A program made the position numbers and the translations under genes. Shown piece by piece: positions 18,578 through 29,445 of a stretch of 64,000 nt of DNA; the stretch's first letter is position 1, and every line of letters begins with the position of its first letter. The notes below the pieces were generated by a model. The model was not told the origin of the DNA. It did no database searches and worked only from the letters and a program-made list of their open reading frames with translations. Origin of the DNA: Roseitranquillus sp963749675 (GTDB lineage: Bacteria > Pseudomonadota > Alphaproteobacteria > Rhodobacterales > Rhodobacteraceae); NCBI GenBank assembly GCA_963749675.1, contig CAVVNT010000001.1, positions 186,001 through 250,000 of the forward strand, written 5' to 3'.

Positions 18578-19313
18578 CGAGGAACGAAAGCGTCAAGGCG
18601 ACTCCAACAAGGCCGACGGCCCACCGCAGCGGCCGCGGCGGCACCAGCCGCGTGAGACGCGCACCGACATAGCCGCCCAGCAGGCCGCCCGCCAGCACAA
18701 CGCCGGCAGCCACCCAATCGACCAGTCCAGACAGCGCAAGCGGAACCACCGCCGTCGAATTGATCGCGAAGGCGAGGAGGTTTTTCTGAGCGTTCGCCGT
18801 CTGCAGGTTGGCCGCCCCCGCGAGCGTCAGCACCGCCAGCAGCATGAACCCCAACCCGGCGCCGAAATATCCTCCGTAGAACCCGCAGAGAAACAGCAGG
18901 CCGCCGGTCAGCCAGCGGCCAGCGCCCCCCGGAACGTAGCGAGCAACGAAAGCGGGCAGCTTGTCTCCGGCGACGATCGCCCCGACCGCGATGGCGAGAC
19001 AGAACGGAACGACCGCGACGAAAGCCGCTTCGGTTGATGCAATGAGCGTCACCGCGCCGGTGAGTGCGCCCGCCAGTACCGGCCAGGCACGCCGCCAAAT
19101 CCGCCGGCCCTCCACGGCAAGCTCGCCGCGATAGACCCACGCTGCCGTCGACTGCGCAGGCCACAGCGCAATCGTGCCGGTGACATTGGCCGAAAGCGGT
19201 GAAAGTCCCGCCCCGAGGAGCATCGGAAAGACGAAAAGCTTTGCGCCTCCCGCTGCGGCGTTCACCGCGCCGCCGATGAGGCCCGCAGCGAAAAAGAGCC
19301 AGATCTCACTCAT
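18570..19313 (-). CDS. TauE/SafE family membrane permease (first of three)
   Basis: A 247-residue integral membrane protein with about eight hydrophobic segments. The N-terminal repeat AAGLIGGAVNAAAGGAKLFV and the second repeat CGFYGGYFGAGLGFMLLAVL carry the glycine-rich motifs of the TauE/SafE (sulfite/sulfonate exporter) family, and the protein ends in LRWAVGLVGVALTLSFLAR. ATG 19313 is chosen because the family N-terminus starts there; a longer frame adds a Ser/Arg-rich leader with no ribosome site. The substrate is unknown; family members move organosulfonates, sulfite or other small anions. Divergent from fliF, with no operon partner. Confidence 0.85.
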   Translation of the reverse strand: MSEIWLFFAAGLIGGAVNAAAGGAKLFVFPMLLGAGLSPLSANVTGTIALWPAQSTAAWVYRGELAVEGRRIWRRAWPVLAGALTGAVTLIASTEAAFVAVVPFCLAIAVGAIVAGDKLPAFVARYVPGGAGRWLTGGLLFLCGFYGGYFGAGLGFMLLAVLTLAGAANLQTANAQKNLLAFAINSTAVVPLALSGLVDWVAAGVVLAGGLLGGYVGARLTRLVPPRPLRWAVGLVGVALTLSFLAR

Positions 19314-19595
19314 GTTTGCCACAGCAGGACTGCCTCGAGACGCAGGAAGCGACAGTCCGGCCAAGCTGACGCTGCACATCGCCGCGGCGGAGTTCCTGGC
19401 GCGGCACCCGCTCGCCCAGCAAGAGCAGCTCGGGACAGAAGACGGAGGCGCGGCTGCCGCGCCGGCCGGTAGAGACCTCGCGCGCGGCGGGCCGGAGCGC
19501 CGTGTCGTCGGACGTTGCGAAGCCCCTCAGCCGGCGTCGGGCGATCGTTGAACCGGGTGGCCGGCTGCCGTTCGGATCGTCGTGGCTCGCCGGTT
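19314..19595. other. Intergenic, no gene recognised
   Basis: Open frames exist on both strands because of the high GC content, but none has a ribosome site, a family motif or a plausible composition (Arg/Ser-rich products). I see no regulatory repeat. Confidence 0.5.
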
Positions 19596-20569
19596 TCACC
19601 CGTCGTAGCTGCCTGCGGTGCGTCCGCGCGCCTTCACCAGCGCCAGGATCATGTCGATCGTGGGCGTTGGCACGTCGACCATGCGGCCAAGCTCGCTGAC
19701 CGCGGTGACGAGGGCGTCGATCTCCATCGGGCGCCCGCGCTCCAGGTCCTGCAGCATCGAGGTCTTGTGCTGGCCGACGCCCGCCGCCCCCTCGATCCGC
19801 TTGTCGACGTCGATGGCGAACTTCGTGCCGAGCGCCTCTCCCACCGCCTGACCCTCGACCATCATCGCGCGAGCGATCGACCGCAGGTCGTCACGGGTGG
19901 CGAGCACGTCGAGCGTCTCTCCGGTCAGCGCCGAGAGCGGGTTGAAGGCGAGGTTGCCCCAGAGCTTGACCCAGATCTCATCGCGGATCTTCGGCCGCAC
20001 CGGCGCCTTGAAACCCGCCTCCTTCATCGCGGCCGAGAGCGCGTTCGCGCGATCCGACTTGGAGCCATCGGGCTCCCCCAGGGTGAAGCGGTCGCCGGAG
20101 ACGTGGCGGACGACGCCCGGCTCATCGACCTCGCAGGCCGGATAGATCACGCAGCCGAGGCATTGCTCCGGCGGCAGCGCGGCCGAGACCGCGCCACCGG
20201 GGTCGACTGCCTCGACGCGCCGGTTCTCCCAGCCCTCGAGGCCGTGGAAGTACCAGTGGGGCACGCCGTTCATCCCGGTGACGATGCAGGTCTCGGGCCC
20301 GATCAGGGGCGCGAGCTTGTCGGCGATGGGCGGGACCGAATGCGCCTTGAGCGTGATGAACAGGTAGTCCTGCGGGCCGAGGTCCGAGGCATCGTCCGTG
20401 GCGGCGACCTTCGCCACCTCCTCCTCCCCGTCCATCACAAGCTTCAGTCCGTTCTCCTTGATGGCAGCGAGGTGCGGGCCGCGGGCCACCACCGAGACAT
20501 CCTGCCCGGTATTCGCCAGCCGGACCGCGAGGAACCCGCCGATCGCGCCGGCGCCGAATACGCAAATCT

Positions 20570-20573
<4 letters not shown>
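19596..20573 (-). CDS. Ketopantoate reductase family protein (2-dehydropantoate 2-reductase-like)
   Basis: A 325-residue NAD(P)-dependent reductase. MKICVFGAGAIGGFLAVRLA is the Rossmann GxGxxG motif; ITLKAHSVPPI and KLWGNLAFNPLSALTGETLD carry the conserved lysine and the C-terminal helical-domain Asn/Ser residues of the ApbA/PanE family. ATG 20573 overlaps the acyl-CoA ligase stop as ATGA, so it is the last gene of a gntR-ligase-reductase operon. Given that catabolic setting it is more likely to reduce an oxoacid from an imported compound than to make pantoate, but this is inference. Confidence 0.88.
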
Positions 20574-22052
<1,479 letters not shown>

Positions 22053-22056
<4 letters not shown>

Positions 22057-22775
22057 TCTTTGTCTCCAACGGGAACAAGCGCGGCGAGGCTTCTGTCGCC
22101 GCCGAACATCGTATTGCGCACCGCTGCCAGATGGCCGCGCATCGCGTCTGCCGCACCTTTCGGGTCACGCCGCGCTACGGCATCGACGAGCGCCACATGC
22201 TGGTCGGTATAGGCCGCCTGTTCGCGCCGCGTCAGGGTCGTGCTGCGAAGCTGCGCCCATTCCGGCCGCCGGCGGATGACGTTCAGCGTCTCGAGAACGC
22301 CTGTCAGCAGCGGGTTGCGGGTCGCTTCGGCGAGGGAGGTGTGGAAATGGCTGTCGGTCGCTTCCCATTCCTGCCAATCCGGCGCTTCGGCGCCGTGCGC
22401 GGCGATCTCCCTCAGCCGCGCGATCGCCGGATCGGAAGCGCGGAGAGCGGCCGCGGCGGCGATCTGCGGCTCGATCATCAGCCGAAGTTCCAGAATGTCG
22501 GCGGGCCCCGGCGGCGGCGAGAGGCGCAGGATTGCAGTGACCTCCTCCTCCGGAGGAACGGTGACGAAGGTGCCCTGTCCCACGCGGCGGCGGATGCGGC
22601 CCTCGCGCTCGAGCGCGGCAAGCGCGCGCCGGACGGCCGCGCGGCCGATGCCGAACTCCTGCGCGAGTGCTCGTTCGGGTGGCAGACGCTCGCCCGAGCG
22701 CCAGCGGCCCTTTCGGAAGGCGCGCAGAAACCGTTCCGGCTCATGTTCCACAGGCTCCGCACCATTGGTCTGCAT
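22053..22775 (-). CDS. FadR-type GntR family transcriptional regulator
   Basis: A 240-residue regulator: N-terminal winged helix with WRSGERLPPERALAQEFGIG, RAAVRRALAALEREGRIRRR and GQGTFVT, then an all-helical FCD ligand domain including ILELRLMIEPQIAAAAALRA, DSHFHTSLAEATRNPLL and DQHVALVDAVARRDP, whose Asp/His residues usually bind a metal. ATG 22775 is preferred; the longer frame begins with a TTG at 22787. It heads the operon with the ligase and reductase and is divergent from the TTT transporter genes, so it probably represses both directions and responds to the imported acid or its CoA derivative. Confidence 0.9.
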
Positions 22776-22875
22776 TGGTCTCGTCAATCATAGGGGCCGC
22801 AAGAGATTTGACCAGTGTTCCCGGCGCTTGCAGAAAACTGATTGACGAGATTGGTTCGGGAAGTACCTAATTGGT
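22764..22875. promoter_or_regulatory. Divergent promoter region with operator-like repeats
   Basis: ATTGGT occurs four times on the + strand, at 22764, 22774, 22850 and 22870, that is in pairs spaced 10 and 20 bp. A 12-bp perfect inverted repeat (TCTCGTCAATCA at 22779-22790, TGATTGACGAGA at 22839-22850) has centres 60 bp apart. The leftmost copies overlap the gntR start. The arrangement on one helix face suggests cooperative binding of the GntR protein, possibly with looping. Confidence 0.5.
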
Positions 22876-22918
22876 TGAAGTCGCCGTACGCTCGGTGGCC
22901 GAAAGGGAGGATACATCG

Positions 22919-23920
22919 ATGACCATCAGACAGTCGCGACGCGCCTTTCTGGGCACCAGTGCAGCGGCGGCAGCGCTCGCCGCGACGCGCCCCGCGCTCG
23001 CCCAGAGTTTTCCCGAGAACAACATCGACGTGGTTATCCCCACGCGCGAGGGCGGCGGTGCCGACCGGCTGTTCCGTGCCTTCGCCAGCGTCTGGGAGCC
23101 CAGGCTCGGCGTGCAACTCGAGCCGGGCTTCTACCCGGGCGCCGCCGGGCGCGTGGGGTACGAGGTGTATCTCGGCAATACCGAGGCAAACGGCTACAAC
23201 CTCATCTTCGGCAACATGGGCCCCGAGATCGCCGTCATGGTCGTCTCCGACGCGGACTACAGCTTTCCCGAGGACTTCCAGTATTTCGCGCGCCTCGACA
23301 GCGACCCCTCGGTGCTGTTCGTCGCGGCCGACAGCCCGTTCCAGACCGTCGACGACGTCATCGCCGCCGGCAAGGAGCGGACTCTGGCGGTCGGCACCAG
23401 CCGACTGCCGCACCCCGCGTCCATCGGCGCGCTGCTTCTGGCCGAGCACACCGGCGCGCAGTTCAATCTCGTGCCGCTTTCCGGCGGGCGCAACACCATC
23501 GCTGGCGTCGTAACCGGAGAGATGGACTTCGGCGTCCTGCCGTCCGGGGGCGTCGCGGCTTCTGGCGATGCGCTGCGGACGCTGGCGGTCTGGGACAACC
23601 AGAACCCGATGCCGAGCCAACTCAACGACGCGCCGACGGTCAATGACCACTTCGGCACAAGCTTCCCGCCGCTGGTTTCGGCTCGCGCCTTCGGCATCCA
23701 TACCTCGGTGATCGAAGACCAGCCCGAGCGCTTCCAGATGCTGTCCGATACCGCCAAGGCGGCAGCGATGGATCCCGCTTGGGAGGTGGCCGCGCGCGAG
23801 GCGGGCCAGCCAATCGAGATCCTGAACTACGGCGATCGCGAGGCCTGCACCGAATACGTGCAGGGCATGATCGAGCTGTCGCAGCGCTACAAGGGTCTGC
23901 TCACCGGCACCGGCGGCTGA
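22919..23920 (+). CDS. tctC: Tripartite tricarboxylate transporter substrate-binding protein (TctC/Bug)
   Basis: A 333-residue periplasmic binding protein. ATG 22919 follows AAAGGGAGG. The leader contains SRRAFLGTSAAAAALAATRP, a twin-arginine-like motif with a hydrophobic core, cleaved near ALA-QSFP. The mature protein starts NNIDVVIPTREGGGADRLFR, where Bug proteins have the PGGxxD substrate loop, then GRVGYEVYLGNTEANGYNLI. First gene of tctC-tctB-tctA-LVIVD-osmC-aldo/keto reductase, all joined by one- to four-base overlaps. The substrate is a carboxylate by family; identity unknown. Confidence 0.9.
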   Translation: MTIRQSRRAFLGTSAAAAALAATRPALAQSFPENNIDVVIPTREGGGADRLFRAFASVWEPRLGVQLEPGFYPGAAGRVGYEVYLGNTEANGYNLIFGNMGPEIAVMVVSDADYSFPEDFQYFARLDSDPSVLFVAADSPFQTVDDVIAAGKERTLAVGTSRLPHPASIGALLLAEHTGAQFNLVPLSGGRNTIAGVVTGEMDFGVLPSGGVAASGDALRTLAVWDNQNPMPSQLNDAPTVNDHFGTSFPPLVSARAFGIHTSVIEDQPERFQMLSDTAKAAAMDPAWEVAAREAGQPIEILNYGDREACTEYVQGMIELSQRYKGLLTGTGG

Positions 23921-24435
23921 TGTCGATGCGAGACGACGGCAAGCGCCGGGCCGGCGGGGAACTGATCCTCCCCGTTGCGGCGCTTGCCTTCACGATCTAC
24001 TATTTCTCGACGATCTGGTCTTCTCCGTGGGAAGCTCAGGTCGCGGCGTTCCTGGTCGGCTCGGTGCTGATCCTGCTGATCGTTATCCTGCTGATCCGAA
24101 CGGGGAGAGAGATCGTCGCCGGTCGCGCTGACCTCCGCTTCGCCGATCTGCTCGGGGATCGCACGGTCTATCCCCGGCGACTCGGCATCTTGGGCCTGAC
24201 AATCGCCTACCTCGTCGGGATCGACTGGCTTGGCTTCACGCTCACCTCGTTCCTGTTCCTGTTCTGCAGCATGGCGCTGCTCGAAGACGCGGACCGGACT
24301 CTCAGACGGCTGCCGCACTTCACGCTGGTCGCGGCGACGTTGTCGTTCGTGGGCTGGCTGGTATTCATACGGTCGTTCGACGCCCGCTTTCCGCGCGGTC
24401 CGCTGGAGTCGCTCTTGGGATCGCTCTTCGGATGA
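23920..24435 (+). CDS. tctB: Tripartite tricarboxylate transporter small membrane subunit (TctB)
   Basis: A 171-residue protein with four predicted membrane helices (ELILPVAALAFTIYYFSTIW, AAFLVGSVLILLIVILLIRT, LGILGLTIAYLVGIDWLGFT, FTLVAATLSFVGWLVFI). ATG 23920 shares one base with the tctC stop (TGATG). Size and topology match TctB, the poorly conserved small subunit that pairs with TctA. Position between tctC and tctA confirms the call. Confidence 0.92.
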   Translation: MSMRDDGKRRAGGELILPVAALAFTIYYFSTIWSSPWEAQVAAFLVGSVLILLIVILLIRTGREIVAGRADLRFADLLGDRTVYPRRLGILGLTIAYLVGIDWLGFTLTSFLFLFCSMALLEDADRTLRRLPHFTLVAATLSFVGWLVFIRSFDARFPRGPLESLLGSLFG

Positions 24436-25967
24436 TCGACGGCAGCATCCTTCCCGCGATGCTGGCCGATACGCTGTCGCTCTGGTGGGTGATCGTGCCG
24501 GCGATCTTTCTCGGGCTGATCGTGGGTGCCATCCCCGGCTTCTCGGCAGCCAACACCATCATCATCCTGCTGCCGTTGACGCTGGCGGTCGACGTGCAGG
24601 TCGGCGTGACGTTCATGGTCGCGCTCTACTGCTCCAGCCGGATGGGGGCCGGGGTGCCGGCGATCCTCGTCAACATTCCCGGCACCGCAGGCGCGGCCGC
24701 GACGCCGCTCGACGGCTACCCGATGGCAAAGCAGGGCAAGGGGGCGCAGGCGCTGGCGATGTCCTTCGTGGCATCGACGATGGGCGGTCTCATCACGACG
24801 GCGATCGCGCTGCTGACGCTGCCATGGCTGGCGCGGGTCGGCTACTACATGCACTCCGTCGAGATGATCGTGGTGATGCTGTTCGGGATCTCGCTCATTG
24901 CGACGATCGCGGCCAAGGACACGCTCAAGGGCCTGATCGCGGGGTTCTTCGGCCTGATGATAGGGGCGATCGGGGCGGACTACATCTACGCCACGCCACG
25001 GGGCACCTTCGGCTTTCTCGAACTGTACGACGGCGTCCCGCTGATCCCGGCCCTGGTCGGTCTCTTCGCGGTCTCCGAGGCGTTCTACTTCATCGAGGCC
25101 CGGTCGATCATGACCGACGAGGGCCGCAAGCTGATGAGCAAGGGTGGATGGGGCCAAACCATCGAGGGGGTTAGGATGACCCTCCAGCGGTGGCGGCACG
25201 TGGTCTGGACGTCGCTGCTCGGCCTGCTGATCGGCGTCGTGCCGGGGGCGGGAGCCTCGATCGCCTCGTTCGTCGCCTACCAGCAGAGTAGGACCTTCTC
25301 GAAGACGCCCGAGCTCTACGGTACCGGTCACCCCGAGGGGCTGATCGCGCCCGAGAGCGCCAACAACGGTGTGACGGCCGGTACGCTGATCCCGCTGCTG
25401 GTACTCGGGATTCCGGGTGGGGCGACGGCGGCGATCATGCTCGTCGTGATGCAGTTCCACGGGGTCCAGATGGGGCCGCGCCTCTTCATGAGCAGCCCCG
25501 AGATCGCCTACGGCATGATCATGGCGATGTTCGTCACCTACGTCCTGATGGCGTTCACGATCCTCCCGCTCAGCCGGTACCTCAGCCGCATCACGATGGT
25601 CTCGACCGTATACATGGCCCCGATCGTTTTGGCCTTCACGCTGGTCGGGTCGTTCGTCCCGCGCGAGTACATGTTCGACATGTGGCTGGCGCTGGTCTTC
25701 GGGATCATCGGCTACATCGCGCGCAAGACCGGGTACCACGTCTCGGCGATCCTGATCGGGGTGATCCTCGGCCCGCTGCTGGAGCAGTATTTCCTGCGCG
25801 CGCTGCGTATCAGCCAGGGGGATCTGTCGATCCTGTTCTCGTCGACCCTCGGCAACATTCTCTGGGTGGCGCTCGTGGCGTCGATCGTGCTGCCCTACGT
25901 CATCGAGTTCAAACGTGGCCGGTCCGGCCAGCAGGCGGGCGCAGAAGCAGGGGAGCGCGGTCTATGA
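24432..25967 (+). CDS. tctA: Tripartite tricarboxylate transporter large membrane subunit (TctA)
   Basis: A 511-residue multi-pass permease. Conserved TctA signatures are LGLIVGAIPGFSAANTIIIL near the N-terminus, GVPAILVNIPGTAGAAATPL with DGYPMAKQGKGAQALAMS, and the mirrored second-repeat motif GVVPGAGASIASFVAYQQSR followed by APESANNGVTAGTLIPLLVL. Full length and intact. Overlaps tctB by ATGA and the LVIVD gene by four bases. It performs ion-coupled uptake of the substrate presented by TctC. Confidence 0.96.
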   Translation: MIDGSILPAMLADTLSLWWVIVPAIFLGLIVGAIPGFSAANTIIILLPLTLAVDVQVGVTFMVALYCSSRMGAGVPAILVNIPGTAGAAATPLDGYPMAKQGKGAQALAMSFVASTMGGLITTAIALLTLPWLARVGYYMHSVEMIVVMLFGISLIATIAAKDTLKGLIAGFFGLMIGAIGADYIYATPRGTFGFLELYDGVPLIPALVGLFAVSEAFYFIEARSIMTDEGRKLMSKGGWGQTIEGVRMTLQRWRHVVWTSLLGLLIGVVPGAGASIASFVAYQQSRTFSKTPELYGTGHPEGLIAPESANNGVTAGTLIPLLVLGIPGGATAAIMLVVMQFHGVQMGPRLFMSSPEIAYGMIMAMFVTYVLMAFTILPLSRYLSRITMVSTVYMAPIVLAFTLVGSFVPREYMFDMWLALVFGIIGYIARKTGYHVSAILIGVILGPLLEQYFLRALRISQGDLSILFSSTLGNILWVALVASIVLPYVIEFKRGRSGQQAGAEAGERGL

Positions 25968-27252
25968 CCTATCCGGGACGTGAGCAGACGAGCTATCGGA
26001 TCAAGCGCGTGGGCGCGCTCGACGAGCTCGCCGGCGGCGGCCAGGTCGTGGTGCAGGGCGACTACGCCTATGTCGGCCACATGGACCCGCCGAACGGGAC
26101 GTCGATCATCGACGTGAGCGATCCGAAGAACCCCAGGATCGTCTGCCAGCTCGACCTGCAAGGGCAGGGGCGGGCGACCCACACCCACAAGGTGCGGGTC
26201 GTTGGTGACCTGATGTACGTCAACGTCGAACGCTACGACCGCCATTTCAAGCACAAGGCGACGAAGATCGACGGCGCCAAGGAGACTCTCAGGGGGAGCT
26301 TGGGAGGGACCCGGGCGATGAGGACATCGCCCGGGTCGTCGGCATCCCGCCCGAGCGGATGGGCGACCTCTGGGACGCCTATCACGAGGATTACAAGGAC
26401 GGCGGCTGGAAGATCTACGACATCTCCGACAAGTCGAAGCCGAAGGAACTCGCCTACGTCAAGACAGGCGGATTCGGCGTCCATCGTTTCGATGTCGACG
26501 AGAACCATGCGTACATGTCGACGGAGATGGACGGCTACATCGGCAACATCCTCGTCGTCTACGACGTGGCGGATCCGACAAAGCCGCAGGAGGTCAGCCG
26601 CTGGCACATCCCGGGTCAGCACCTCGCCGCGGGCGAGACGCCGACCTGGGAGGGTTACAAGCACCGCCTGCACCACGGCATGCGCGTCGGCGACGAGATC
26701 TGGTGCAGCTACTGGCACGCCGGCGTCAGGGTGCTCGACGCGTCGGACATCACGAACCTCAAGCTGCTGGGCGAATTCGACTACCACCCCGCAATCCCGG
26801 AGCCCACGCACACCGTCCTGCCGTTCCTGAACGAGATCGGGGGCCGCCGTTATGCCGTCGCCATCGACGAGGAGCACGACCATCGGCACGGCGCGCTGCA
26901 CGGGTTCATCTGGGTGCTCGACGTCACCGACCTTGCCGACATCAAGGCGGTCTCGGCCTTCGACGTCTCCGAACGCGACAGCCCGTGGGCGCGTGCCGGC
27001 GGCCGCTTCGGCGCGCACCAGTTCCGAGAAAAGCTCGACTCGACGCTGGTGCACGCGACGTGGTTCTCGGGCGGCGTCCGCATCATCGACTGCAAGGATC
27101 CCCACAAGCCCGAGGAGGTCGCGCATTTCATCCCCGAGCCGCGCGGCAAGTTCCCCAGCCCGCAATCGAACGACATCGACGTCGACGAGCGCGGCCTGAT
27201 CTACGTGATCGACCGCAACAAGGGCTTCGACATCCTGGAACACCAGGGGTGA
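25964..27252 (+). CDS. LVIVD-repeat beta-propeller protein with sigma-70-like helical insert (one apparent frameshift)
   Basis: About 429 residues when corrected. Repeats of the form GTSIIDVSDPKNPRIVCQLD, WKIYDISDKSKPKELAYV, LVVYDVADPTKPQEVSRW, VRVLDASDITNLKLLGEF and VRIIDCKDPHKPEEVAHF are LVIVD propeller blades. Between blades (about residues 105-135) lies ELGRDPGDEDIARVVGIPPE, which resembles the sigma-70 region 3 helix-turn-helix; this is probably why relatives are sometimes labelled sigma factors. The frame is lost at 26292-26296, where GGGGG would need to be six G to join the halves, the only clear -1 event outside xoxF. No signal peptide. Function unknown; cotranscribed with the TTT transporter. 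Confidence 0.8.
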
Positions 27253-27740
27253 GCGAGCCCGACCTTCTGCCGCCATCCATCGACCCGGCGACACCGAAGC
27301 TGGGCATCCGAGAGGTAGTCGGCGTCAACCACGCCTCGCCCCGGACCGAAGTGACGGTTCGCGGCCACACGGTCGTCACCGACGAAGTCGATGGCGGCGA
27401 CACCGGCCCCACACCACTGGAAACGACGCTGTCGGCGCTGGTCGGCTGCGAGGGGGTCATCATCAACCGCGTCGCCGAGGTGATGGAGTTCCGCTACAGC
27501 CGCGTCGACATCTCTGCCGACGGCGAGGTAGACAAGCGCGGCTCGCGCGGGGTGTCGGGGGTCAGGCCGCACTTCAACTGGGTCGACCTGTCGATCCGCA
27601 TCACATCGAACGAGGGGCCAGATCGTCTACACAAGCTGCAGAGGAACGTCGAGGCGCGCTGCCCGGTGATGAACCTGATGCGCGACGCCGGCGTCGATGT
27701 GCGGGCGAAATGGACACTGACGCCGGAGCGGCAGGCATGA
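27249..27740 (+). CDS. OsmC-family thiol peroxidase-like protein
   Basis: A 163-residue cytosolic protein starting at GTG 27249, which overlaps the previous stop as GTGA. Both family cysteines are present: ALVGCEGVIINRVAE (about 63) and VEARCPVMNLMRDAG (about 138). The OsmC/Ohr fold reduces organic peroxides by these cysteines, although many operon-embedded OsmC proteins have unknown partners. Tight coupling with the LVIVD and aldo/keto reductase genes suggests it handles a reactive product of the same pathway. Confidence 0.88.
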   Translation: MSEPDLLPPSIDPATPKLGIREVVGVNHASPRTEVTVRGHTVVTDEVDGGDTGPTPLETTLSALVGCEGVIINRVAEVMEFRYSRVDISADGEVDKRGSRGVSGVRPHFNWVDLSIRITSNEGPDRLHKLQRNVEARCPVMNLMRDAGVDVRAKWTLTPERQA

Positions 27741-28708
27741 AGACGCGGAAACTCGGCGATCTGGAGGTCAGCGAGATCGGCCTCGGCTGCATGGGCATGT
27801 CGGTCGCCTACGGCGAACGCGACGAGCCGGGCTCGGTCGAGACGATCCACCGCGCGCTCGACATCGGCATGACCTTCATCGACACCGCCGACATGTACGG
27901 CCAGGGCCACAACGAAGAACTGGTCGGCCGAGCGCTGGCCGGACGCATGTCCGAGGCGGTGCTGGCGACGAAGTTCGGCAACATCCGCACGCCGGAGGGC
28001 AAGTCGAGCGTCAACGGCAAGCCGAACTACGTGCCCGAGGCCTGCGACCGCAGCCTCAAGCGGCTCGGGACCGATGTGATCGACCTCTACTACCTGCACC
28101 GCGTCGACCCCGAGGTGCCGATCGAGGAGACGGTGGGCGCGATGGCCAAGCTGGTCGAGGCGGGCAAGGTGCGCCACATCGGCCTGTCCGAGGCAGGCGC
28201 GCAGACGATCCGTCGTGCGCAGGCGGTGCATCCGATCGCCGCGCTGCAGTCGGAATACTCGCTGTGGACCCGCGACGTGGAGGACGAGATCCTGCCCACC
28301 TGCCGTGAGCTCGGAATCGGCTTCGTGGCCTATTCGCCGCTTGGCCGCGGCTTCCTGTCGGGCACGATCCCCGACCGCGAGACCCTGGGCGCGAAGGACC
28401 GGCGGCGCGACCACCCGCGCTATTCGGCCGAGAACATGGAGAAGAACGGGCGGCTGGTGGACGCGCTCCGACAGATCGGGGGCGCCGTAGATGCCACGCC
28501 GTCGCAGGTTTGCATCGCCTGGCTGTTGCACCGGGGCGTGGTTCCGATCCCCGGTACGAAGAAGGTGCGCTGGCTCGAGCAGAACGCGGCGGCCTCGGAG
28601 ATCACGCTGTCCAATGCGCACCTCGCGTCGCTCGACGCTGCGTTCCCGCCGGGAGTGACCGCCGGCGACCGCTATCCGCCCGGAGGGATGAAGCGGGTCG
28701 GCCTCTAG
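27737..28708 (+). CDS. Aldo/keto reductase
   Basis: A 323-residue NADPH-dependent (beta/alpha)8 reductase. Start ATG 27737 overlaps the osmC stop. Catalytic tetrad in order: Asp and Tyr in FIDTADMYGQGHNEELVG, Lys in AVLATKFGNIRTP, His in DLYYLHRVDPEVPIE. The NADPH-binding end reads VVPIPGTKKVRWLEQNAAAS. Best resemblance is to the AKR11/AKR13-like group (GCMGMS at the N-terminus). Last gene of the TTT operon; its stop overlaps the stop of the convergent TauE gene within a CTAG. Confidence 0.94.
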   Translation: MKTRKLGDLEVSEIGLGCMGMSVAYGERDEPGSVETIHRALDIGMTFIDTADMYGQGHNEELVGRALAGRMSEAVLATKFGNIRTPEGKSSVNGKPNYVPEACDRSLKRLGTDVIDLYYLHRVDPEVPIEETVGAMAKLVEAGKVRHIGLSEAGAQTIRRAQAVHPIAALQSEYSLWTRDVEDEILPTCRELGIGFVAYSPLGRGFLSGTIPDRETLGAKDRRRDHPRYSAENMEKNGRLVDALRQIGGAVDATPSQVCIAWLLHRGVVPIPGTKKVRWLEQNAAASEITLSNAHLASLDAAFPPGVTAGDRYPPGGMKRVGL

Positions 28709-29445
28709 AGCATTGCGCCGCCCGACCAGATCAGGCGAAGCGCCAGCACCACCAGGATCGCGTTGAGCGCGAACTTGAATCTCTGCTCGTCGATCCGGGT
28801 CAGCACTGCCCGCCCGGTCAGCGTACCGAGAAATCCCGCTGCAATCATGGCAGCGATGAACAGGACCCAAGGGCCGAAGGCGAAGCCGAGGAAGCCGAAG
28901 ACGATCGTCTTGAGGACGTGTTGCAGGGTCATGAACGTCGCATGGGTGCCGACGACGCCGTGCCGCTCCAGCCCCAGCGTCTTGACGTAGGAGATGACGA
29001 ACGGCCCGGTGGCGCCGAAGAACATCGTCAGGAACGATGAGACCCCTCCGGTCAGCCAGGCGAAACGCCGCATCAGCGCCGGCGGCGTGAAGAACACCGA
29101 CCAAAGGATAAAGAGGCCGACGCCGATCTGCACCGTCGCAGGCGGCAGCGCGGCGGCAAAGCTGCCGCCGACCACGGCGCCGACCAGCGAGCCGATCACA
29201 AAGGGCGGAAAGACACTCCACAGAACGTGGCGCACCATGATGATCGCGCGCCCGAGATTGGAGCCGATCTGCACGACACCGTGGACCGGGATCAGCGCCG
29301 CGGGCGGCAGGAGCGTCGCCAGGATCGCGAGCAGTGCCGCGCCTCCGCCGATCCCGAATGCCGCGGTTATGAACGACGTTGTGAAGCTCGCCGCAAGCAG
29401 GGCGAGAGTCACCGCAAGGGACAAGTCGGGGGGCAGCCAGCTCAT
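28705..29445 (-). CDS. TauE/SafE family membrane permease (second of three)
   Basis: A 246-residue permease with about eight helices, starting MSWLPPDLSLAVTLALLAAS at ATG 29445. Family motifs: FITAAFGIGGGAALLAILAT in the first repeat and VSSFLTMFFGATGPFVISYV in the second. ATG overlaps the stop of the upstream decarboxylase/binding-protein gene as ATGA, so the two form an operon. A longer frame from upstream would run through that gene and is rejected. It may move the product or substrate of its partner. Confidence 0.87.
   Translation of the reverse strand: MSWLPPDLSLAVTLALLAASFTTSFITAAFGIGGGAALLAILATLLPPAALIPVHGVVQIGSNLGRAIIMVRHVLWSVFPPFVIGSLVGAVVGGSFAAALPPATVQIGVGLFILWSVFFTPPALMRRFAWLTGGVSSFLTMFFGATGPFVISYVKTLGLERHGVVGTHATFMTLQHVLKTIVFGFLGFAFGPWVLFIAAMIAAGFLGTLTGRAVLTRIDEQRFKFALNAILVVLALRLIWSGGAML

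Noticed and set aside
24207..25739. A 510-codon open frame antisense to tctA
   Set aside because: Product is Asp/Arg/His-rich without any motif; it is the mirror of a high-GC gene with strong third-position bias. The + strand TctA is unmistakable.
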